Source of the DNA: Hymenobacter rubidus
GTDB lineage: Bacteria > Bacteroidota > Bacteroidia > Cytophagales > Hymenobacteraceae
Assembly (NCBI RefSeq): GCF_016734815.1
Contig: NZ_JAERQF010000014.1
Span: 1-64,000 of the forward strand
DNA: 64,000 nucleotides
Direction: 5' to 3'
Below the pieces are notes generated by a model that searched no databases, had not been told where the DNA came from, and saw only the letters and a list, made by a program, of their open reading frames with translations. This document shows positions 48,989 through 57,684 of the stretch, piece after piece; within the stretch, counting starts at the first letter, position 1; each line of letters begins with the position of its first letter. A program made the translations under genes and the position numbers.

Positions 48989-50131
48989 TTAGCCCCGCAG
49001 GCGGTTGACGAAGCTGGCCGCCCGCTCGCGCACCGCTGTGCCCGCCCGGTGGCCAGCGGCCTCGCTCCGCGTCATGTTGCCCGAAGCACCACTGCCGGTC
49101 AAGGCCTGGCCGGCCCCAACTGCTGCTCCCAGGCCCGAAGCGGCCCCGGATACGCCAGCCGCGCCCGCCCGGCCCGCCGACCCGGCCGCCGCGCCGGCCA
49201 TGGCTGCGCCGCCACTCATAGCTGACTGCATGGCCCGAGCAGCCATCGCAGCCCCGGAGGCGGCAATCATCATGTCGGTGATGAAGGGAATAATCAGGTA
49301 GCCCGTGATGGCAATGCACAGGAAGACGAGGTAGCCGAAGTCGGCCGAGTCCACGCCCTGATTAGAGGTGAGGCGGGTGATGTCGCCCTGTAGCATCATT
49401 ATCTGAAACTGACCCATGATGGCCCCGAAAATATTGGCCACGGGTACCCATAAACTAATCGTAATGAATTGCCCCAGCCATTTGGGAATGGAATTTCCGA
49501 AGCCCGGGAAAATGGCAAGCCCGAAGGTGAGCGGCCCCAGCACCGACAGCACGATGAGCAGGAAGGTGGCTAGGACATTGATGAGCAACCGGGCCGCGAC
49601 GTGGAAGAGTTCAAGCGTGTTCTTCATCCACTCCCGGAAGTTCTGGTTCACATCGTACTTGAGCTTATCAAACGAGAGCGACAGCTGCTGGCCCATGTTC
49701 ATCATGCCCAGCTCGTCGAGCCGCTTCTCGTAGGCCTCGTCCGTGGCGAAGTACTTGTTTTCGGGCCGGGCGGCCAACAACGCCTTTTTCTGGTCCTGCA
49801 AGGCCGTAATCTGGGTGGTCTGGTCCACCCGGACCGAGTCCGTGCTCGATGCCAGCGCGCCGGTGATGCCGCGCAGGCCGCCGAGCAGCTGCGGAAACAG
49901 CAGGATGGCCAGCCCAATTAGAAATGGGCGCAGCAACGGATACAGGTCGATAGGCTCGGCGCGGGCAATGTGGCCCCACACCCGGGAGCTGATGAAAATG
50001 AGGGCTCCTACCCCGCCCACGGCCCGGCCTAGGGTAACGAATTGCGCCACCAAGGGCAGCATGGAATCATAAAGCCGGCTAAGCATCTGCTCCATTTGGA
50101 GCATTTGCGCGGTGATGGAATTCATTTCCAT
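48989..50131 (-). CDS. traJ: Conjugative transfer protein TraJ (VirB6-like)
   Basis: A 380-residue polytopic membrane protein with at least five hydrophobic segments (ALIFISSRVWGHIA; FLIGLAILLFPQLLGGLRG; LLINVLATFLLIVLSVLGPL; FLCIAITGYLIIPFITDMMI). These features, the FGLAIFPGFGNSIPKWL section and the glycine/alanine-rich tail fit CTnDOT-type TraJ, the channel-forming inner-membrane component. Coding continues into an Ala/Gly-rich C-terminus of about 80 residues that is probably cytoplasmic or disordered. Confidence 0.9.
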   Translation of the reverse strand: MEMNSITAQMLQMEQMLSRLYDSMLPLVAQFVTLGRAVGGVGALIFISSRVWGHIARAEPIDLYPLLRPFLIGLAILLFPQLLGGLRGITGALASSTDSVRVDQTTQITALQDQKKALLAARPENKYFATDEAYEKRLDELGMMNMGQQLSLSFDKLKYDVNQNFREWMKNTLELFHVAARLLINVLATFLLIVLSVLGPLTFGLAIFPGFGNSIPKWLGQFITISLWVPVANIFGAIMGQFQIMMLQGDITRLTSNQGVDSADFGYLVFLCIAITGYLIIPFITDMMIAASGAAMAARAMQSAMSGGAAMAGAAAGSAGRAGAAGVSGAASGLGAAVGAGQALTGSGASGNMTRSEAAGHRAGTAVRERAASFVNRLRG

Positions 50132-50170
50132 AGTCAGGTAGGTTGGGGCTAGTGGATGAATGCGAAAGGG

Positions 50171-50821
50171 CTACTGCTTGGCGCCCACGAGGGTGAGCAC
50201 GGACGCCCGGTCCTGAATGGCCTGTTGCTGGGAGAGGGCCACGGCTCGGCATTTATTGGTGTAGTAGGTCATCAAGAATTGCTGTTGCTGCATCTTATCG
50301 CCAATCTTGTTGATGAACTTGATGCGTTGCGGGTCCGTCATTTCCGCCCGGTTCGTAGTCATAATGGTGGCCAGCTCGCCAATCAGGGCCACGTTTTCCT
50401 GCAGCAGCACCTGGTACACCTGTGCCGCTTCGGTTACCTGATTTGGGGAGAGGCCGCGCCCGCGCAGGTCGGCCACGCCCGAGCCGAACTGCGAAATCAT
50501 CGAGGCCTGCGCGGCGTAGATTTCCCGCACCCGGCGGTAGTTGCGCACCCCCGCGCTTATCTGTAGCAAACTGCTGTACCACTGCGCGTGCAGGGCCTGC
50601 GTCTGGTCCACGATGCCCTTAATCTTGCCGCTTACCACCTGCATATCGCCGGCCAGGGCCTTGCCCCGGCCCAGCAGCGTGGTCGATACGCCCTGGTGCA
50701 CAATCTGCTTGCGCGAGCTGGATTCAGCGATGGGAGCGGAAATAACGGCCGGAGCTTGGGCAAAGCCCTGCTGTGCGCTCAGCCCCAGGCCAAGCAGCAA
50801 CATGGTGGTGAATGCTTTCAT
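50171..50821 (-). CDS. TraI-like exported transfer protein, copy 2
   Basis: The 216-residue protein has a signal peptide (MKAFTTMLLLGLGLSAQQGFA) followed by a long helical body with VRNYRRVREIYAAQ and MTDPQRIKFINKIGDKMQQQ. It is a paralogue of the next upstream gene: spacing and key residues (VR-YRRVR-IYA-Q, I--Y/L-MT, MTD--R-ef/kfI) coincide throughout. In Bacteroidota tra operons this position is held by TraI/DUF4141, a VirB5-like component. Confidence 0.75.
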   Translation of the reverse strand: MKAFTTMLLLGLGLSAQQGFAQAPAVISAPIAESSSRKQIVHQGVSTTLLGRGKALAGDMQVVSGKIKGIVDQTQALHAQWYSSLLQISAGVRNYRRVREIYAAQASMISQFGSGVADLRGRGLSPNQVTEAAQVYQVLLQENVALIGELATIMTTNRAEMTDPQRIKFINKIGDKMQQQQFLMTYYTNKCRAVALSQQQAIQDRASVLTLVGAKQ

Positions 50822-50835
50822 CGGGAGAGGAAGGG

Positions 50836-51483
50836 TTAGTGCGCGCCCATGAGGCTGAGCAGCGCCTGGTGGTCCTGTTCGACCTGCTGGGCGGTCTTGA
50901 GTACCATCATGTTGCGCCGGGTGAAGTAGTTGACTAGGCCCAGCTGGTCAGTGATTTTGGCGTCCAGCGTGTCGATGAATTCCATTCGTTCCGCGTCGGT
51001 CATCTTGAGCATGGACGGGCTGGTAATGGTGGCTAGGTCGGACACCGTGTTGGCTCCTTCGGCCAGCATCTTCGTGTAGATGGATACCATCTCCGTCAAC
51101 TGGGCCGGCGTGATATAGCGCGAGGTGCGCAACACATTGATGGCCGAGGAGTAGGTCGAGATAATCTGGGTTTGCTTGGCGTAAATGGCCCGCACCCGGC
51201 GGTAGTCGCGCACTGCGCTGCTCACTTTCAGCAGCCCGTCGTACCAGGCCTTGTGCTGCTCCATGTTCTTGAGCGAATAGGTCTTGGTTAACTCCTGCTC
51301 TTTCACGCCCAGGGCTACCAGCTTGTTGGCCGCCGCTTCCAGCCCCTTCATGGTGTTCTGCAGGCCGGTTTGTACGCCGCTTTGCACTTCCAGCACCGGG
51401 GCCGTTACTACCAGCTGGGCTGACGCTTTCGAGGCGCTGAAGCCCAGCAGCGCCAGGCTGAGGATGCCAATCTTCGTTTTCAT
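50836..51483 (-). CDS. TraI-like exported transfer protein, copy 1
   Basis: A 215-residue protein with signal peptide (MKTKIGILSLALLGFSASKA) and a helical body containing VRDYRRVRAIYAKQTQI and MTDAERMEFIDTLDAKITDQ. Its closest relative in the window is the following gene, 14 bases downstream, so the pair arose by tandem duplication. The expected role is the periplasmic or surface VirB5-like part of the transfer channel, inferred from position. Confidence 0.75.
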   Translation of the reverse strand: MKTKIGILSLALLGFSASKASAQLVVTAPVLEVQSGVQTGLQNTMKGLEAAANKLVALGVKEQELTKTYSLKNMEQHKAWYDGLLKVSSAVRDYRRVRAIYAKQTQIISTYSSAINVLRTSRYITPAQLTEMVSIYTKMLAEGANTVSDLATITSPSMLKMTDAERMEFIDTLDAKITDQLGLVNYFTRRNMMVLKTAQQVEQDHQALLSLMGAH

Positions 51484-51513
51484 AGGGAAGGCAAGTGGTT
51501 GAAGGAGGTGACG

Positions 51514-52077
51514 CTACAATGTCCGCGTGTAGGGGTGTTCCAAATACATCATGTGCCGTTCGGCCGCGAAGCGCACCCGACCGATGCTAGAATCCACGCT
51601 CTGCAGCGTCGGCAGGGCCTGGGTGGCCGTCACGTTGGGCTCCTGGATGAGCGGCAGCAGCATTTTCATGGCTTCTTCGCACTGCGGCGTAAAGCCGTTC
51701 CAAGTGGCCACATCTTCGGGCTTCACGCGCTTCATGCCCCGCGAGCGGACTACTGTGCGCAGCACGTAGCGGTAGCGCTTCCAGATGTTGGCCACCACGG
51801 GGTGCTCCTTCACCGCACCGTTCAGGTCGCTGGCCTCCCAGGTATTCACGGCCTGCGCGAAAGCCCGGGCGGCGGTGATGTCAGCTTTTTCGGCTTTGGG
51901 AGCCGACGCTAGGCTATCGGCAAACGCCACGGCGGCCACGGCCACGGGGGAGGTGGAAACGGTTAGAGGAGCTGTTTCGACGGCTCTATTGTCCATCGCC
52001 GTCGTAGCCTTGTCGGAGCCGCAGCCAATTAGCAAAGTGGCCAAGCCTAGTATTGGAAGCGTGATTTTCGTTTTCAT
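51514..52077 (-). CDS. Lipoprotein of the tra operon (187 aa)
   Basis: The N-terminus MKTKITLPILGLATLLIGCG has a type II signal sequence with lipobox LIGC. A Thr/Ala-rich linker is followed by a helical domain (ANIWKRYRYVLRTVVRSRGM). No family is recognised. It is embedded between traG and the TraI-like genes with gaps of about 30 bases, so it should be part of the envelope-spanning apparatus or an entry-exclusion protein; both are inference. Confidence 0.75.
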   Translation of the reverse strand: MKTKITLPILGLATLLIGCGSDKATTAMDNRAVETAPLTVSTSPVAVAAVAFADSLASAPKAEKADITAARAFAQAVNTWEASDLNGAVKEHPVVANIWKRYRYVLRTVVRSRGMKRVKPEDVATWNGFTPQCEEAMKMLLPLIQEPNVTATQALPTLQSVDSSIGRVRFAAERHMMYLEHPYTRTL

Positions 52078-52107
52078 GATTTTTCCCTTTGGTTGAAATC
52101 AGCCGCC

Positions 52108-54594
52108 CTACCCTTCGCGCAGCTCGTTGGCGAAAAGCTTAATAGCCGTGGGCATATCGCCGGTCTGCTTGAACTTTTCAAACAGCCGCACTTTCTCGGT
52201 TTCCTCGGTGGTGTAGGTCACGTATTCTTCCTTCGATACCTCGATGGCGTACACTTTGGACACGACCCCGCCCAGGCTGATGAATACCTCCGTGTAGCGG
52301 CCCCGCGTGGCCCTGTTGTCGCGGTTGATGCTCAGCACCAGGTCCTTTTCCTTAGGCGTGAGCGAGAGCAGCGCCTGAATCTCATCGAAGCGGTTGATGA
52401 ACTTGCGCTGGTCCAGCAGAATCTTGCAGTCCGAGTTGTTGATGATGGCGTCCTTGACAATCTCGTTGCCGATGATGTCATCGATTTCTTGCGTCACCAC
52501 GATGGCCTCGCCGAAGAATTTGCGCACCGTCTTAAAGAGATACTTGATGTAGGCGGCCATGCCGGGCGTGGTCAGCGCCTTCCAGGCCTCCTCAATCAGA
52601 ATCATCTTTCGTACACCCTTGAGCTTGCGCATCTTGGAGATGAAGGTTTCCATGATGATGAGCGTGACCACCGGAAACAGAATAGGATGGTCCTTGATGT
52701 TATCCAGCTCGAACACGATGAAGGGGGCCTGCACCAGGTCCAGCTCCTTTTCCGAGTTCAGCAGGTAGTCGTACTCGCCGCCCCGGTAGTAGGGCTTGAG
52801 CACGTAGATGAAATTGTCGATGTCGAAATCCTTCTCCCGGACCTTTTCCTCCTCCAGAATCTTGCGATAAGGTCCTTTAACAAACTCGTAGAACGTGTTG
52901 AAGCTTGGCTTGATAAGCTCATTTGCTTCCAGCATCACGTAATACAGGCTCACGGCCGTGGAGAGCGACACGTACTCGGACTGGCTTACGCTTTCGTCAT
53001 CCTTTTTCCAGAGTGCCTGCAGCAGCGTTTTGATGGATTCCTTCTTCTCTACGTCCAGCTTGCCCGAAATCAGGAAGGGGTTGAAGGCAATCGGGTCGTC
53101 TTCCTCGTAGGTGAAGTACACCCCGCCCACCAGCTCACACAGGCCCTTGTAGGAGTTGCCGGTATCGACCAGTAGCACGTGGGCGCCCTGCTCGTAGTAC
53201 TGGCGCACCATATGGTTGGTGAAAAACGACTTGCCCGAGCCCGAGGGCCCCAGCACGAACTTGTTGCGGTTGAAGATGATTTGCTTCTTCATCGGCTCAT
53301 CCGAAATGTCGACCAGCACGGGCTTGCCCGTGAGGCGGTCGGAGAGCTTGATGCCCTTGGTGGCCCCGGTGCTGCGGTAGTTGGTTTCCGAGGCCCAGAA
53401 GCAGACGGCCTGCTCGATGAAGGTGTAGAAGGTTTCCTCGCTGGGAAAGTCACCGGCGTTGCCCGGAATGCCGCCCCAGTAGAGCGCAGCAATGTCCACC
53501 GTATTCTGCCGCGGCTTGCAGTTCATGGCGTTGAAGGCGGCGTTGACCAGCTTGCGCACTTCGGTCAGCTCTTCCTCGTGGCGGCCCCAGGTGAGCACGT
53601 TGCAGTGCACCCGCACCGGCCGGCGCTTATGGGCAATCAACTCATTCAGAAAGGCATTGTAGTACTCGAAGTTGATGGCGTTCTGCCGCGAGTAGAGCGA
53701 GAGCGAGTTGAGCCGGTCCTTCTTCTGCTCAAAGGTTTTCACCGTTTTGGTAGTGTTATCCAGAAACACGTACTGGTTCAGGATGTGATTCGCGCCCAGC
53801 AGCAGCCCCAGTGGCGCGGCAAACGAAATGGGGAAGTCCGAGTACTCGGTGCTGTATTGCTCGTAGCGAATGTCGGTTTCCACCGAGGTGGGTAAGTCAT
53901 CGAGGTTGGCCACCGAGAACATCTGGCAGAACTCCGCCCCCACTTTCAACCCATCGGTCAGGTCAAGGTCGACCTGCAGGGCCTGGTCCGACAGGTCCAG
54001 CGCCAGGTATTTTTCCAGCAGCCCGGCCTTTTCGGCCGTGCCGGCTAGCTCATCCGAGGTAAGCCGGTGCGAGCGGATGTAGGGCGCGTTGGTCGGCCCC
54101 ACCCCTTCCAGGGTCCGCACGAACTGGCCCACGTTGTCGAAAAAGCTCTCCAATACCTTGGTGTCGAGCATGTCCTTGGGCACGATGTTGCGCCGGGCCA
54201 GCAGCCCCGAGGTGCTGCCCCAGTTGGGTCGCTCCGACGAGGTTTTGGTGATATAGAGGTAGCAGAAGTGGTTTAGGAAGGGCCGCTCGTTGAAGTGGCG
54301 CTCGTAGGCCGAGGAGAGCAGCGTGCGCTCGGCCTCGAAGCCGGGTGCGTACTTATCCTCCACGTACCAGTCCTGCTTGTGCACCACGCAGTGGTCGGGC
54401 AGCAGGCGCACGGCCTTCACGAAGGCGGCCTGCAGCTGGGCGTAGTCTTCCCGCGAGAGGGTGAAGATTTCGGGCAAATCCAGCCGAAACGCCACCGTTA
54501 CGTCCGCATTCTTCGAGATGAGGCAATCCTTCTCCACCTTGTAGATGGGCTGCTTGGATTCGAGGGATACGGAGGGCAGAACCTTATTGCTCAT
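52108..54594 (-). CDS. traG: Conjugative transfer ATPase TraG (VirB4-like)
   Basis: The 828-residue protein has an N-terminal VirB4-type domain and a C-terminal motor ATPase with Walker A FVLGPSGSGKSFFTNH (about residue 450) and Walker B RKMILIEEAWKAL. ETNYRSTGATKGIKLSDRL and NVLTWGRHEEEL are typical of Bacteroidota TraG. It energises substrate transfer and pilus biogenesis at the inner membrane. It starts 28 bases after traF and is the longest and most conserved tra gene here. Confidence 0.93.
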   Translation of the reverse strand: MSNKVLPSVSLESKQPIYKVEKDCLISKNADVTVAFRLDLPEIFTLSREDYAQLQAAFVKAVRLLPDHCVVHKQDWYVEDKYAPGFEAERTLLSSAYERHFNERPFLNHFCYLYITKTSSERPNWGSTSGLLARRNIVPKDMLDTKVLESFFDNVGQFVRTLEGVGPTNAPYIRSHRLTSDELAGTAEKAGLLEKYLALDLSDQALQVDLDLTDGLKVGAEFCQMFSVANLDDLPTSVETDIRYEQYSTEYSDFPISFAAPLGLLLGANHILNQYVFLDNTTKTVKTFEQKKDRLNSLSLYSRQNAINFEYYNAFLNELIAHKRRPVRVHCNVLTWGRHEEELTEVRKLVNAAFNAMNCKPRQNTVDIAALYWGGIPGNAGDFPSEETFYTFIEQAVCFWASETNYRSTGATKGIKLSDRLTGKPVLVDISDEPMKKQIIFNRNKFVLGPSGSGKSFFTNHMVRQYYEQGAHVLLVDTGNSYKGLCELVGGVYFTYEEDDPIAFNPFLISGKLDVEKKESIKTLLQALWKKDDESVSQSEYVSLSTAVSLYYVMLEANELIKPSFNTFYEFVKGPYRKILEEEKVREKDFDIDNFIYVLKPYYRGGEYDYLLNSEKELDLVQAPFIVFELDNIKDHPILFPVVTLIIMETFISKMRKLKGVRKMILIEEAWKALTTPGMAAYIKYLFKTVRKFFGEAIVVTQEIDDIIGNEIVKDAIINNSDCKILLDQRKFINRFDEIQALLSLTPKEKDLVLSINRDNRATRGRYTEVFISLGGVVSKVYAIEVSKEEYVTYTTEETEKVRLFEKFKQTGDMPTAIKLFANELREG

Positions 54595-54622
54595 AAGCTG
54601 AAGAATGCACCCAAACCAGCCG

Positions 54623-54955
54623 CTAGGCGCGGCCGGTCGGGTCCTCGTTGAGGCGTTGGAATAAGCGGCTGTGCCGGTTGGTGATGTATTTGGGCGACGA
54701 GCGGCGGGCGGCGGCCTTCATCAGCCCGTGCTCGCCAAAGCGGCGGTTCAGTGCGAAGACGCCGGCCCACATACCGCCCCCGGCCAAGAAGGTGACCAGC
54801 ACGGTGAACACCAGCGGCAGGCCCAGCAGGTAGCAGGTCACGAACAGGGCAAACACCAGCCCGATACCGGCGGCCAGAAAGTAGATGTTGCTGCCCACCA
54901 GCCCCTTGAATTCGACGGGCTTGTTGATGCCGCGATTGAGGTCGTAGATGGGCAT
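54623..54955 (-). CDS. traF: Conjugative transfer protein TraF (DUF4133, VirB3-like)
   Basis: The 110-residue protein starts MPIYDLNRGINKPVEFKGLV, the diagnostic DUF4133 N-terminus, and has two transmembrane helices (IYFLAAGIGLVFALFVTCYL and VFTVLVTFLAGGGMWAGVFA). VirB3-like proteins associate with the VirB4 ATPase, whose gene follows directly. Ten bases separate it from traE. Confidence 0.92.
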   Translation of the reverse strand: MPIYDLNRGINKPVEFKGLVGSNIYFLAAGIGLVFALFVTCYLLGLPLVFTVLVTFLAGGGMWAGVFALNRRFGEHGLMKAAARRSSPKYITNRHSRLFQRLNEDPTGRA

Positions 54956-54965
54956 GGGCGACGGC

Positions 54966-55283
54966 TTAGAGGAAGAACGAGCGCACCACCGTGGCCACGA
55001 TGACCAGGAAAATCATCGAGCCGAACCACGAGACGGCCGTTTTCTGGGTGTCCTGGTCGCCGGCGTTCCACTTGCCATACACCTTGATGGCCCCCACCAG
55101 GCCCAGCACCGCGCCAATGGCGTACATGAGCTTGGTCAGCGGGTCGAAGTAGCTGGTAACCTGGGTGGTGGCGTCCTGAATGCCGGCCGTGCCGTTGCCG
55201 CCCCCGGTCTGGGCGTAAAGCAATTGCGAGCTGAATAGCAGGACCACGAGGGCCAGCGAGGTAACTAAAGGTTTCTTAGTCAT
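54966..55283 (-). CDS. traE: Conjugative transfer protein TraE (DUF4134, VirB2-like)
   Basis: With the ATG at 55283 the protein has 105 residues: signal segment KPLVTSLALVVLLFSSQLLY, then a DUF4134 core with YFDPLTKLMYAIGAVLGLVG and a closing membrane helix (FGSMIFLVIVATVVRSFFL). VirB2-like proteins are pilin subunits. An in-frame TTG at 55310 would add nine residues and is less likely. Confidence 0.9.
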   Translation of the reverse strand: MTKKPLVTSLALVVLLFSSQLLYAQTGGGNGTAGIQDATTQVTSYFDPLTKLMYAIGAVLGLVGAIKVYGKWNAGDQDTQKTAVSWFGSMIFLVIVATVVRSFFL

Positions 55284-55334
55284 GGCAAGGGAAAAGGAGG
55301 CGGGAATCAATGATTAGGAAGAAAGAAGACCGGG

Positions 55335-56162
55335 CTACTCATCGTCGGGGCCGAAGAGGTCATCCAGCTCGGCGTTGTTAATGGCCATCTGCTGGGCCAT
55401 TTGCTCGGCTAGGGTGGTGCCGGCCAGCTCGACCGGCGGCGCGGGCTGCTGGCCGGCTTGCAGCAGGGTCAGGTATTCGGCAACCGAAGCGGCGGCCACC
55501 AGCCGGGGCGGGTCCACGGGGGCTATGTCCAGCCGCGAGGCCACCGGCTCTTCGAACGTGGCCAGCGGCTCGTAGCCATCCGCTACCAGGGGCAACTGCA
55601 CAGTTTCGGGCTCCAGCACCCCGCCAGCCGTCGTATCCGCCGCCACAGACTCCGGGGGCAGGTTATGGGCCTCGCGCCGGACCAGCGCAGCCAGGTGCTC
55701 ATCGGCCTGGTCAGCCTCTTCAGTGCGGTTTTCATCCTGCGCCTGCGCCTCGTCGCCCGCGGCGGCCGTGGCTTCCATTGGGGCCGTATCGCTGGTGCTT
55801 TCGTCGTGGCCAGTGGCGGTGCCGGTCGAATCGGGCAGTGCTCCGCTGACCAGCGGCTCGGCGGCGGCCGGCAGGTTCTGGTCCGCGCCGGCTTCGGGAC
55901 GTTCCGCGTCATCGGCTTCTTCGCGGGCTTCGGTGGCCGCTGGCATAGCCTTCACGAAGGCCGAGGTGGGGCGCACCAGCGAAGGGGGGGCTACCGTACT
56001 GCCGCCCACGCCGGCGAGCTGGGCACCAGCCATCTTTTTGCCCGGCGTCAGCAGGGCCGTGAGCTCTACCCGGTAGTAGAGCAGGCCCACCACCAGGTAG
56101 TAGAGAAGAACCACAACCAGGACGAAAAGGCCAAACTGGCCCCAGGAATAGGCGCTGAGCAT
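55335..56162 (-). CDS. Membrane-anchored acidic protein, first visible tra-operon gene (275 aa)
   Basis: The ATG at 56162 begins MLSAYSWGQFGLFVLVVVLL, an N-terminal transmembrane helix; a GTG at 56183 is an alternative. The rest is a long, low-complexity, Ala/Glu/Asp-rich linker and a short conserved-looking C-terminus (LAEQMAQQMAINNAELDDLF). It has no recognised family but precedes traE by 51 bases, where other Bacteroidota operons carry membrane proteins of the traA-D region. It may be a spacer or chaperone-like component; function unknown. Confidence 0.7.
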   Translation of the reverse strand: MLSAYSWGQFGLFVLVVVLLYYLVVGLLYYRVELTALLTPGKKMAGAQLAGVGGSTVAPPSLVRPTSAFVKAMPAATEAREEADDAERPEAGADQNLPAAAEPLVSGALPDSTGTATGHDESTSDTAPMEATAAAGDEAQAQDENRTEEADQADEHLAALVRREAHNLPPESVAADTTAGGVLEPETVQLPLVADGYEPLATFEEPVASRLDIAPVDPPRLVAAASVAEYLTLLQAGQQPAPPVELAGTTLAEQMAQQMAINNAELDDLFGPDDE

Positions 56163-56622
56163 CGCGGGGAAATAGCGTGGCACCCCAGGCCGACCGGCCC
56201 GGGCGTAAACTTGCCAAACCGTGATTTGACGCTACAAACCTATCCGGGCTATAAACCGCTTGGGTAGAAAGTTGACGAATGGTTGGAATTCGGTGGTGAG
56301 GTGCAGCCCCGACACACGAACGGCACCGCATTCAAGCCTGAATTCTAGAGAAAAGAAGCTTGGCTGTTGCAGAACTTGCTGGACGGAGCACTAAGCGGGT
56401 AGGCGGGCTGTCAAAAGCACGTAAATGGCCCATTTGCCATTCTTTCCAGTTCGATTCGGCTTATCAACCCCTTGTTTCCAGATGCCACACCGAGTTGTGC
56501 AACCGCCACGAGCGACTGATTAGCGGGGCGCAGAGTGATGACTTGCCCGGCTGCGCTCGCCATTCGTTTTTAACTCGGCGGGAGTATTTCCCGTTGAACG
56601 GAATTGGCTGTTGACCTTCCCT
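56163..56622. other. Divergent gap between tra operon and LytS-type kinase
   Basis: These 460 bases must hold the tra promoter (minus) and possibly the kinase promoter (plus). GTTTG blocks near 56191-56245 on the minus strand are vaguely promoter-like but do not fit consensus spacing. I see no gene, oriT-like inverted repeat or terminator. Confidence 0.35.
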
Positions 56623-57675
56623 ATGCTCCTACTTTTCCGCATCTCCTGGCTGCGCATGGCGGCCGCGTGGGGGGCGTTTGCCTTCTTTATGATGCTGGTG
56701 GCGTACGGGCAGGCCATTACGGGCACCGGGCCGTTGCAATGGCGCACGGTACTGCTGGGGCCGCTGCTGTACGGGCTGATTGGGACCCTGCTCACACCGG
56801 TGGTGTTTGTGCTGGCAGCGCGCTTCGACCTCACGGCCGGCCGCGCCCGCTGGCTGCCCTACCTGCTGGTGCACGCGGCCGCCAGCGTGGCCCTCACGGT
56901 GGCCTACCGGGCCTTGTTCATGGCCACACTCTACCTGGTAGGCGGCTCGAATGCGCCCGTTTCATGGGTCACGATTCTGGCGGGATTTAATTTCTGGATT
57001 CCGCTCTACTGGATGGTGCTGTTCGTGGCCTACGCCCTCGACTACCACGACAAGTGGCAGCGCCGCAACCTCGACGCGGTGCGCCTGGAAATGCAACTGG
57101 TGCAGGCCCAGCTGCACGCCCTTAAGCAGCAGCTCAACCCGCACTTTCTCTTCAACACCCTCAATGCCATTGCCACCCTCATCGGCGACGAGCCCGCCGC
57201 CGCCCAGCGCATGATGGCCAAGCTCGGCGAGTTTCTGCGCCTGGTGCTCGACCACTCCGATGCCCAGCAGGTGCCGCTGGCGCAGGAGCTGCACTTCGTG
57301 GAGCTGTACCTGGACATGGAGCAGGTGCGGTTTTCCGACCGGCTGGCCGTGACCTACGAGGTGGACCCGGCCGCGCTCCCAGCTCTGATTCCGCACCTGC
57401 TGCTGCAGCCCCTGGTGGAAAATGCCGTGCGCCACGGCCTGAGCGCGGGGGGCACCGGCCGCCTGCATATTGCCGCCGAGCGGCAGGGCCAGCAGCTGGT
57501 GGTGCAGGTGCGCGACTCCGGCCCCGGCCCTGAGCAGGCCGGCCCCCGGGGCGTGGGCCTCGAAAATACCGAGCAGCGCCTGCGCGCCCTCTACGACGAC
57601 CAGTACGCGCTGCGCCTGCTGCCCGCGGCCGGGCAGGGCACCGTGGTGCGCATCGAACTACCCTTTCACCACTAA
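56623..57675 (+). CDS. LytS-type sensor histidine kinase
   Basis: A 350-residue membrane kinase. Four hydrophobic segments (residues about 10-140) form the sensor; the His_kinase domain has LKQQLNPHFLFNTLNAIATL (phospho-acceptor His) and the ATPase domain has LVENAVRHGL (N box) and GVGLENTEQRLRALYDD (G boxes). Such kinases phosphorylate LytTR regulators, and a LytTR gene follows 9 bases later. The ATG at 56623 is chosen over a TTG at 56611. The signal sensed is unknown. Confidence 0.9.
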   Translation: MLLLFRISWLRMAAAWGAFAFFMMLVAYGQAITGTGPLQWRTVLLGPLLYGLIGTLLTPVVFVLAARFDLTAGRARWLPYLLVHAAASVALTVAYRALFMATLYLVGGSNAPVSWVTILAGFNFWIPLYWMVLFVAYALDYHDKWQRRNLDAVRLEMQLVQAQLHALKQQLNPHFLFNTLNAIATLIGDEPAAAQRMMAKLGEFLRLVLDHSDAQQVPLAQELHFVELYLDMEQVRFSDRLAVTYEVDPAALPALIPHLLLQPLVENAVRHGLSAGGTGRLHIAAERQGQQLVVQVRDSGPGPEQAGPRGVGLENTEQRLRALYDDQYALRLLPAAGQGTVVRIELPFHH

Positions 57676-57684
57676 TTTGTGGCA

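Noticed and set aside
56163..56622. oriT in the gap upstream of the tra operon
   Set aside because: No inverted repeat with an adjacent nick-like sequence and no relaxase gene nearby.
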